From CAVVAL01 sp963740215 (GTDB taxonomy: Bacteria; Actinomycetota; Actinomycetes; Mycobacteriales; Cryptosporangiaceae): 64,000 bases of DNA. This document shows, one piece after another, positions 57,989-64,000 of this stretch. The notes beneath the pieces are model-generated. The model was not told where the DNA came from. It ran no database searches and saw only the letters and a list, made by a program, of their open reading frames with translations. The position numbers and the translations under genes were made by a program. Within the stretch, counting starts at the first letter, position 1. Every line of letters starts with the position of its first letter. Location: positions 1,736,001-1,800,000 of the forward strand of contig CAVUDJ010000019.1 of the NCBI GenBank assembly GCA_963740215.1, read 5' to 3'.

Positions 57989-58996
57989 TCACGCGCGCGG
58001 GTGAGCCTGGCGGTATGCCGCCCGCAGCCGCTCCACAGACACGTGGGTGTAGATCTGCGTCGTCGCGAGACTAGCGTGACCGAGCAGCTCCTGAACGGAA
58101 CGAAGGTCTGCGCCACCTTCCAGGAGATGTGTCGCCACGGAGTGTCGCAATCCGTGCGGCCCGACGTCGGGCGTGTCGGGGATCGTGGCAAGTCTGGCGT
58201 GGACGATCCGCCGCACCGTGCGGGGGTCGATCCGCCCGCCACGCGCGCCGAGCAACAACGCCGGACCGCTCGCGTGGGTGACGAGGACCGGTCGGCCATG
58301 GTTCAGGTATCTCGTCAGCGCCTCCTCGGCGGGCACCCCGTAGGGAACCGCGCGTTCCTTCGCGCCCTTGCCGAACACGCGGACCAGACGCCGCTCCCGG
58401 TCGACCCGATCGAGGTCCAGCCCGCACAGTTCGCCCACCCGGACACCGGTGGCGTAGAGCAGTTCGAAGACGACCTGGTCGCGCAGGAGGATCGCGCCGT
58501 CGGCGGCCTCGCCAGGAGCCGCCCGCATCGCCGTAGCGGCCTGGTCGACGCGAAGCACCGTCGGCAACGACCGCGGTGTCCTCGGTGATCCCAGCAGTTG
58601 CCCCACGTCCCGTGGCAGCATGCCGGCTCGGTGCGCCCAGGCGGCGAAGACCCGGGCAGTCGCCGACCGGCGGGCGAGCGTCGCCGGTGCGACGCCTGTG
58701 GTGCGCAGCCGGGCGAGCCAGCTCCGCAGCGCGGGCAGGTCGAGGGCCGACACCTCCTCCGCACCGAGCCGCGCCAAGTGGTCCAGCAAGCTGACGACGT
58801 CGCTGGTGTACGCCCGGACCGTGTGCGCCGACCGTCCCACCTCGTGTGCGACATGCCGCTCGAACGCCGACACCGCCTCGCCGAGCGCTGGCGGTAAACC
58901 GGCCCGCACAGCCGCAGTCGACGACCGCTGCGATCTCCCGTCCGCTCCCACGTGATGACCGTCCGCCGCGACTCCCTGCCGGTCAAGCACCGCCAC
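57989..58996 (-). CDS. xerC: Tyrosine recombinase XerC
   Basis: 335 aa. N-terminal SAM-like domain from about residue 30 (LGEAVSAFERHVAHEVGRSAHTVRAYTSDVVSLLDHLARLG); catalytic residues: first Arg in LLYATGVRVGELCGLDL near 190, Lys in VFGKGAKERAVPYG near 220, HxxR in VGPHGLRHSVATHLLEGGADLRSVQELLGHASLATTQIYTHVS near 285-320 with the second His and the Tyr nucleophile. It resolves chromosome dimers at dif with XerD. The position between rpsB and dprA fits the conserved order. The start is uncertain: about 30 residues may be extra. Confidence 0.93.
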   Translation of the reverse strand: MAVLDRQGVAADGHHVGADGRSQRSSTAAVRAGLPPALGEAVSAFERHVAHEVGRSAHTVRAYTSDVVSLLDHLARLGAEEVSALDLPALRSWLARLRTTGVAPATLARRSATARVFAAWAHRAGMLPRDVGQLLGSPRTPRSLPTVLRVDQAATAMRAAPGEAADGAILLRDQVVFELLYATGVRVGELCGLDLDRVDRERRLVRVFGKGAKERAVPYGVPAEEALTRYLNHGRPVLVTHASGPALLLGARGGRIDPRTVRRIVHARLATIPDTPDVGPHGLRHSVATHLLEGGADLRSVQELLGHASLATTQIYTHVSVERLRAAYRQAHPRA

Positions 58997-59044
58997 GCGG
59001 CGCCTGCCGCGATAACGCGCGGGCGGGCGGACGGTCAGCGCCGC

Positions 59045-60241
59045 TCATCGTAGGTCCGGCGCGGGCGTTGTCGGGCGGGTCGCGAGTTCGACGCAGGCCG
59101 ACTCCGTCAGGCGGAACCCACTCGCCACCTCCTCGGCAAGCCCGAGCAGCACCAGGCTCGGAAGCGTGCGGCGGACGTCGCGGGCGGCCAGGCCGGCGTT
59201 CGCCGCGATTCTCTCGACGGACAGCGCCTTGCGCCTCGGCACCGCGTCGAGGATCCGGGCGGCACGCGGCTCCAACTCGTCGCGGCGCGCACGCGGCCGA
59301 TCGTCCGGCCGCGCCGTATCGGTGGCCTCGCCGAGACGCCCCACCTCCTCGACCACTTGGCCGGTGGACACGACAAGGCGGGCGCCAAGGTCCCGAACAA
59401 GGTCGTGCGGGCCGACCGACATGGCTGACGTAATCGGACCCGGCACCGCCATCACCGGCCGCCCAAGCTCATGCGTGCGACGGGCGGTCATCCGTGCGCC
59501 GCTGCGGGCCGCAGCCTCGACAACGACCGTGCCGGCGCCGAGCGCTGCGATGACCCGGTTACGGACCAGGAACCGGTGCCGCTGCGGCGTCGATCCGGGC
59601 GGCCACTCGCTCAGGAGGAGGCCTTCGTTGGCGATCCGCTCAAGCAGATTCGTGTGCCCGACCGGGTACGACACGTCAACACCGCAGGCCAGCACCGCGA
59701 TCGTCACGCCGCCGGCGGCCAGTGCGCCGCGATGCGCCGCGCCGTCGATCCCGTACGCGCCGCCCGAGACGACAGCCCAGCCGCGGTCGGCCAGGCCGTA
59801 GCCCAGCTCACCGGCGACGTGCGTGCCGTACGGTGTGGCCGCCCGCGCACCAACGATGGCCACCGCCCGCTCCGCCGTCACGGAGAGCTGGTGGGAGCCG
59901 CGCACCCAGAGGCAGAGCGGTGGCAGGACGTGGGGCTCGTCGCTGGAACCGATATCCGCGAGCGCATCCAATGTGGATGGCCATTCGGCGTCCTCCGGGG
60001 TCACGAGTCGCCCACCGAGGCGCTCGCACCGAGCCAGGTCCTCGGCGGCACGGTCGAGCACGTCGGCGTCCTCGATCCTGGTGCGCGCGGCGGCATGCAG
60101 TCCGCCTGACACCTCACCGGCACGGAGCCGGTCCAGCGCCTCGACCGGACCTACCGCCGTGACGAGCGTGCCGAGCTCGCGATGGCCCGGTTCGACCGCA
60201 CGAGCGAGCGCGACCCGAGCCAGCCGAGCATCTGCGCTCAC
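59045..60241 (-). CDS. dprA: DNA processing protein DprA
   Basis: 398 aa. Rossmann core WPSTLDALADIG...PPLCLWVRG near residue 100, AVAIVGARAATPYGTHVAGELGYGLADRGWAVVSGGAYGIDGAAHRGALAAGG near 130-180 (GARxxTxYG and SGxAxGID), YPVGHTNLLERIANEGLLLSEWPPGSTPQRHRFLVRNRVIAALG near 195-240, and C-terminal winged-helix domain LSVERIAANAGLAARDVRRTLPSLVLLGL near 345. It loads RecA on incoming single-stranded DNA. GTG 60241 overlaps the comM stop (GTGA). Confidence 0.94.
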   Translation of the reverse strand: MSADARLARVALARAVEPGHRELGTLVTAVGPVEALDRLRAGEVSGGLHAAARTRIEDADVLDRAAEDLARCERLGGRLVTPEDAEWPSTLDALADIGSSDEPHVLPPLCLWVRGSHQLSVTAERAVAIVGARAATPYGTHVAGELGYGLADRGWAVVSGGAYGIDGAAHRGALAAGGVTIAVLACGVDVSYPVGHTNLLERIANEGLLLSEWPPGSTPQRHRFLVRNRVIAALGAGTVVVEAAARSGARMTARRTHELGRPVMAVPGPITSAMSVGPHDLVRDLGARLVVSTGQVVEEVGRLGEATDTARPDDRPRARRDELEPRAARILDAVPRRKALSVERIAANAGLAARDVRRTLPSLVLLGLAEEVASGFRLTESACVELATRPTTPAPDLR

Positions 60242-61761
60242 ACGGCACCGCGCAGGCGGAGAAAAGTGGCCTCGTTGACATCCTCCGGCGCCGGCCTGGT
60301 GCTCCCGGCGATGTCGGCGACGGTCCACGCCATCCGCAATACACGGTCGTAGCCTCGGGCGGAGAGTTCGCCACGGTCCGCAAGACGGTCGAGCGTCGCG
60401 GTGACCGCCCTCGGCAGCCGCCACCGCCCGCGCAGGGCACCGCCCGGAACCTCGGCGTTGGTGCGCCAGCCACAGCCGCGCCAGCGTTCTGCGGCAGCGT
60501 CCCTGGCGGCGCCGACCCGCTTGGCCACCGCCTCACTCGCTTCCACGTCCACGTCCTCCATGAGTAGGGCCGATGCCTTCACCGGCTCGAGGTTCAGCTG
60601 GATGTCGATCCGGTCGAGCAGCGGGCCGGAGATCCGGCCGAGGTAGCGGCGGCGCGCCATCGGGCTGCAGATACACGCCGTGTCACCGGCGGCGCTGGCG
60701 CACGCGCACGGGTTGGCGGCGAGCACGAGCTGGACGTGCGCCGGATACCGAGCGACGCCACCGGACCGCGCGATGACGACCTCCCCCTGTTCCAGCGGTT
60801 GGCGCAACGCGTCCAGTACCCGGCTCGGAAACTCCGGTGCCTCGTCAAGGAACAACACCCCGCGATTCGCCAGGCTCAGAGCGCCGGGTTTCGCGAGGCC
60901 CGTGCCTCCGCCGACGAGCGCCGCGATGCTCGCGGTGTGATGCGGAGCCTGGTACGGCGGCCGCTCGATCAACGGCGACCCGGCGGGCAGCGTGCCGGCC
61001 ACCGAATGCACCGCGGTGACCTCCAGCGCGGCGTCGATGTCGAGCGGCGGCAGCACGCCGGGAAGCCGTTCGGCGAGCATCGTCTTGCCTGCGCCGGGCG
61101 GTCCGAAGAGTGCGAGGTGGTGTCCACCCGCGGCCGCCACCTCCACCGCGCCGCGGCCGGTCTCCTGCCCGACGACATCGACAAGGTCGGGCGGGGTTGA
61201 CTCCGCCGTAGGCACGAGGGTGGGCATCGGCACCTCCGGAGGCAGCGATTCGCCCCGGACAAACGACAAGAGCGCGCGCAGCGTCGCCACGCCGACCACG
61301 TCGACGCCGGGCACCAGTCGCGCCTCGGCAGCGTTCTCCGAGGGCACCACCACGCGCCGGACACCCGCCCGCGCGGCGGCGATCACCGCCGGAAGCACGC
61401 CGCGTACGGGCCGGATCCGCCCGTCGAGCCCCAACTCGCCCACGAGCGCCGCTCCGGCGATCCGGTCTGGGGGCGCGACTCCGGCCGCCGCGAGTATGGC
61501 CGCCGCCACGGCGATGTCGAACCCGCTGCCGTGCTTCGGCAGCGATGCGGGACCGAGCCCGACGGTGATCCGGCGAGCCGGCCACGCCTCGCCGGAGTTG
61601 AGCACCGCCGCACGGACACGGTCCCTGGCCTCGGCCACCGACGGGTCGGGCAGGCCGGTGATGACGAACCCCGGGAGGCCCTGGGCGAGGTGCGCCTCGA
61701 CCTCGACGAGGTGGCCCTTCATTCCCACCAGTGCCACCGACGCGGCGCACGCGAAGCCCAT
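60238..61761 (-). CDS. comM: ComM/YifB family AAA ATPase (Mg-chelatase-like)
   Basis: 507 aa. Lon-like N-terminal domain (VALVGMKGHLVEVEAHLAQGLPGFVITGLPDPSVAEARDRVRAAVLNSGEAWPARRITVGLGPASLPKHGSGFDIAVA), then AAA: Walker A LALFGPPGAGKTMLAERLPG near 215, Walker B RGVLFLDEAPEFPSRVLDALRQPLEQGEV near 305, and a Cys-rich insert LAANPCACASAAGDTACICSPMARRRYLGRISGPLLDRIDI near 350 (four Cys, zinc-like). C-terminal YifB domain. ComM is a branch-migration helicase helping integration of DNA in transformation. It lies in the yraN-comM-dprA operon, its start overlapping the yraN stop. Confidence 0.94.
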   Translation of the reverse strand: MGFACAASVALVGMKGHLVEVEAHLAQGLPGFVITGLPDPSVAEARDRVRAAVLNSGEAWPARRITVGLGPASLPKHGSGFDIAVAAAILAAAGVAPPDRIAGAALVGELGLDGRIRPVRGVLPAVIAAARAGVRRVVVPSENAAEARLVPGVDVVGVATLRALLSFVRGESLPPEVPMPTLVPTAESTPPDLVDVVGQETGRGAVEVAAAGGHHLALFGPPGAGKTMLAERLPGVLPPLDIDAALEVTAVHSVAGTLPAGSPLIERPPYQAPHHTASIAALVGGGTGLAKPGALSLANRGVLFLDEAPEFPSRVLDALRQPLEQGEVVIARSGGVARYPAHVQLVLAANPCACASAAGDTACICSPMARRRYLGRISGPLLDRIDIQLNLEPVKASALLMEDVDVEASEAVAKRVGAARDAAAERWRGCGWRTNAEVPGGALRGRWRLPRAVTATLDRLADRGELSARGYDRVLRMAWTVADIAGSTRPAPEDVNEATFLRLRGAV

Positions 61762-62117
61762 CAGAACGCCCCACGAAGGTGTTCGATCCGCGCTGCGCCC
61801 GTGTCCTGCGGGAAGACACTGAGCACGTCGAACCGGATCTCCCCCGGCCGCAGGCCCGAATCGGCCAGCCAGATTCCGGCGAGCCGGCGCAGCCGCTGCA
61901 CCTTGGCCGGGACCAGCGCCTCGACCGGAGCGCCGAACTCTGTGCTGCGCCGCGTCTTCACCTCGCAGAAGACCAGCGCGACACCGTCCCGCGCGACGAT
62001 GTCGAGTTCGCCGTGGGGACACCGCCAGTTGCGGTCGAGCACTACCATCCCCGCCTCGACCAGATGCCGCGCCGCCACCCGTTCTCCGTACGCACCGACC
62101 GCGTCCTTCGCCCGCAT
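61761..62117 (-). CDS. YraN family protein (UPF0102, putative endonuclease fold)
   Basis: 118 aa, normal for YraN. AVGAYGERVAARHLVEAGMVVLDRNWRCPHGELDIVARDGVALVFCEVKTRRSTEFGAPVEALVPAKVQRLRRLAGIWL carries the family core: G-E-x-x-A...N-x-R...G-E-x-D-I-V...V-F-V-E-V-K-x-R, a PD-(D/E)xK-like site (GELDIV, EVK). ATG 62117 is preferred because GAGGAGG lies nine bases upstream; ATG 62147 is in frame but lacks a ribosome-binding site. First gene of yraN-comM-dprA. Confidence 0.92.
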   Translation of the reverse strand: MRAKDAVGAYGERVAARHLVEAGMVVLDRNWRCPHGELDIVARDGVALVFCEVKTRRSTEFGAPVEALVPAKVQRLRRLAGIWLADSGLRPGEIRFDVLSVFPQDTGAARIEHLRGAF

Positions 62118-62361
62118 CGCCTGCCGCCTCCTCGCCGTCCCGGTCATGCGGAAGCGTCGCGTTCCGCCGATGCGGGCTCCAGCGGCGAACGCGGATCTGT
62201 GGACGACGAACGTCGATGTGGACAACTTCGGCGGGCCACCGCGGATGTGCTATGCGCTGATACGTCGAGACGGGCCAAATTTGTCTGACCGGCCGGCCAA
62301 TTTCTCGTCCATGAATTCACTGCTAGCGTCCGGGCGAATTCTCTGCGCCAGGGAGTCGATC

Positions 62362-64000
62362 ATGAGTCGCGCGAGGCCATTGACCCTGCTTTGCCCAGTA
62401 CTGATCCTGCTATTGCTGGCTACAGTGGGAATTACCCCGACAGCGAACGCCGCGAACGGCGAACCGCTGGCATGGGGTGCCTATCCGTCACCTCGTGCCG
62501 GCGAGAGCAAGCAGCAGGCGGTTCAGCGACTCGAAACGTTGTCCGGGCGCAAGCTCGACACGGTCCGCAACTTCTACCGCTGGAACGAGACCTGGCCCAC
62601 CTCGTACGAGCTGTGGCTGCGCGACACCAACCACACGATGATCATGTCGGTGAAGGCCAGGCTGACCAACGGCACGCCCGTGAAGTGGGCCGACATCGCC
62701 AACGCCCAGCCCGGGTCGACGCTCTACCAGGACCTGGTGCGCTGGGCGCAGCGCGTGCGCGACTACAACGCCCCGATCTACGTGACGTTCACCCACGAGC
62801 CGGAGGCGCAGACCAACCTCGATCTCGGCGTCGCGACAGAATTCATCAACGCCTGGCGGAAATGGGTCACGATCTTCCGCGAACAGGGCGTCACCAATGC
62901 GAAATACATGTGGATCATGACCGACTACGCATTCTGGCTCGGGTCCACCGACAGGCGCCACGCGGTGAAGTGGTACCCGGGCGATTCGTGGGTCGACGGA
63001 ATCGCCTCGGACGCCTACAACTGGTACAACTGCCGCAGCGGAATCAATACACCGTGGACGCCACTACGGCAGAGCCTCGAACCGCAACGGCAATTCTGGT
63101 TGCAGCACCAGTCGGAGGAACTGTGGGTCACCGAGTACGGCTCGGCAGAGGACTCCGCGAACCCCACCCGCAAGGCCCAGTGGTACGCCGACGCGCAGGC
63201 CCTCTTCAAGACGCCGGAGTTCGCCGTCTTCAAGGGCGTCTCGCTGTACGAGGCCGACCCGTTCACGTGGACCACGTGCCCGTGGCAGCCTGACAGCTCG
63301 CCCGCGGCCGCCACGGCGTGGCGCACCTGGGGTCAGGACCCGTACTACGGCGGACCGGCCGAACCACCACCACCGCCACCACCACCGCCTCCCCCGCCGC
63401 CCGGACGGTCCGCACTGTTCGTCGTCGGCGACCCGGCGAATCTCGGGTCGGACGCCACCCTCAGGAGCCGGCTCCAGTCGCTCGGCTTCACCGTGACGCT
63501 TGCCGACGACAACACGGTCACGCCCGCCAACGCGACCGGCCACCACGTCGTGCTGATCTCGCAGACGGTCGCGTCGACCGTGATGGGCGCCAAGCTGCGG
63601 GACGTCACCCAGCCGGTGCTGATCTGGAAGCCCAGCGTCTATAGCGACATGCGGATGACGGCGGTCGGCGCCAACAGCGCCACCGGCAAGAACACGATCG
63701 CGATCACGCAGCCGTCGCATCCGTTGGCCGCAGGACGCACCGGCAACGTCCAGATCGTGACCGCCTCGGTGCCGCTCGGCTACGGCACGGTCACCGGCAG
63801 CGCCACGGTGGTCGCCACCGTGACCGGCCTGTCGACCCTATTCGTCTACCGGGTAGGCGCCGCGATGAGCGGCATGAACGCGCCTGGCTGCCGGATCGGG
63901 TTCCCGCTGCACCGTGACGGCGTCCCGCTGCTCACCGCCAACGGATGGGCGCTGTTCGAACGGGCGGCGACCTGGGCCGCCGACGGCTGCCCGGCGACGT
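62362..64000 (+). CDS. Secreted glycoside-hydrolase-like protein (GH26-like), runs off the window
   Basis: At least 546 codons, no stop before the window end. Start ATG 62362 with AGGGAG upstream. Signal peptide (LLCPVLILLLLATVGITPTANA). Residues about 33-325 look like a TIM-barrel hydrolase of the GH26/GH39-like clan: acid/base Glu in PIYVTFTHEPEAQ near residue 150 and nucleophile Glu in LWVTEYGSAED near 255. A Pro linker (about 13 Pro) near residue 335 is followed by a second domain (SALFVVGDPANLGSDATLRSRLQSLGFTVTLADD... repeated in extracellular actinobacterial proteins), of unknown role. Probably degrades a beta-glycan, but the substrate is not readable. Divergent from yraN. Confidence 0.75.
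   Translation, partial: MSRARPLTLLCPVLILLLLATVGITPTANAANGEPLAWGAYPSPRAGESKQQAVQRLETLSGRKLDTVRNFYRWNETWPTSYELWLRDTNHTMIMSVKARLTNGTPVKWADIANAQPGSTLYQDLVRWAQRVRDYNAPIYVTFTHEPEAQTNLDLGVATEFINAWRKWVTIFREQGVTNAKYMWIMTDYAFWLGSTDRRHAVKWYPGDSWVDGIASDAYNWYNCRSGINTPWTPLRQSLEPQRQFWLQHQSEELWVTEYGSAEDSANPTRKAQWYADAQALFKTPEFAVFKGVSLYEADPFTWTTCPWQPDSSPAAATAWRTWGQDPYYGGPAEPPPPPPPPPPPPPGRSALFVVGDPANLGSDATLRSRLQSLGFTVTLADDNTVTPANATGHHVVLISQTVASTVMGAKLRDVTQPVLIWKPSVYSDMRMTAVGANSATGKNTIAITQPSHPLAAGRTGNVQIVTASVPLGYGTVTGSATVVATVTGLSTLFVYRVGAAMSGMNAPGCRIGFPLHRDGVPLLTANGWALFERAATWAADGCPAT

Noticed and set aside
1..64000. tRNA or rRNA genes
   Set aside because: No cloverleaf-like or rRNA-like stretch was recognised in the gaps between genes; a dedicated scan would be needed to be certain.

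Overview
This is a 64 kb chromosomal segment of a high-G+C Gram-positive bacterium (Actinomycetota). The evidence is the very high G+C content, frequent GTG starts, an MmpS-like protein, a DUF2631-like protein, and a core gene order that matches the block known from Mycobacterium tuberculosis: proS, map, GNAT, ispG, rip1, dxr, DUF2631, rlmN, cdsA, frr, pyrH, tsf, rpsB, M23 peptidase, xerC, dprA, comM, yraN. I cannot name a genus. No rRNA, tRNA, CRISPR array, insertion sequence or phage was seen.

Layout. 1-6.9 kb: proS (3' part outside the window), a nucleotidyltransferase, a VapBC toxin-antitoxin pair, a VIT1/CCC1 transporter, YaaA, a rhodanese, a GlxA-type regulator and an orphan LuxR-type regulator. 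6.9-15.3 kb: a complete Tad/Flp pilus operon on the minus strand (two Flp pilins, TadE, TadG-like, CpaB, TadZ/CpaE, TadA/CpaF, a VWA-TadB fusion, TadC). 15.6-19.8 kb: a DUF234-type AAA ATPase behind an A+T-rich operator-like site, then the prepilin peptidase and a two-component system. 19.9-26.9 kb: map, an MFS exporter, GNAT, ispG, rip1, dxr. 27-29.2 kb: a TetR regulator and an EAL phosphodiesterase. 29.2-47.3 kb: a catabolic and transport region with a saccharopine-dehydrogenase-like enzyme, an MBL-Rieske fusion, PotABCD, two aldehyde dehydrogenases, a PuuB-like oxidase, a CaiB-type CoA-transferase, a glutaryl-CoA-dehydrogenase-like enzyme, an Lrp/AsnC regulator and a class III aminotransferase. 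Two RNA methyltransferases sit inside it. Together these fit import of putrescine, spermidine or cadaverine and their oxidation, with an exit through glutarate and glutaryl-CoA. 47.4-62.1 kb: the housekeeping block from DUF2631 to YraN. 62.4-64 kb: a secreted glycoside-hydrolase-like protein that runs off the end.

Two features stand out. First, a repeat family occurs at four gene junctions. It consists of tandem micro-ORFs encoding MSERSE-type peptides. Each micro-ORF ends in an NTGA overlap with the next start and carries the Shine-Dalgarno of the next cistron. It looks like a portable, self-tandemising translation-coupling cassette. Second, eight genes, including the normally essential ispG, are broken by single-base-type frameshifts. 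This is more likely uncorrected sequencing indels than decay, so those genes are annotated across the shift. Many gene ends carry long perfect or near-perfect hairpins that probably act as terminators. Two are near-identical copies of one element, and two others share an arm.
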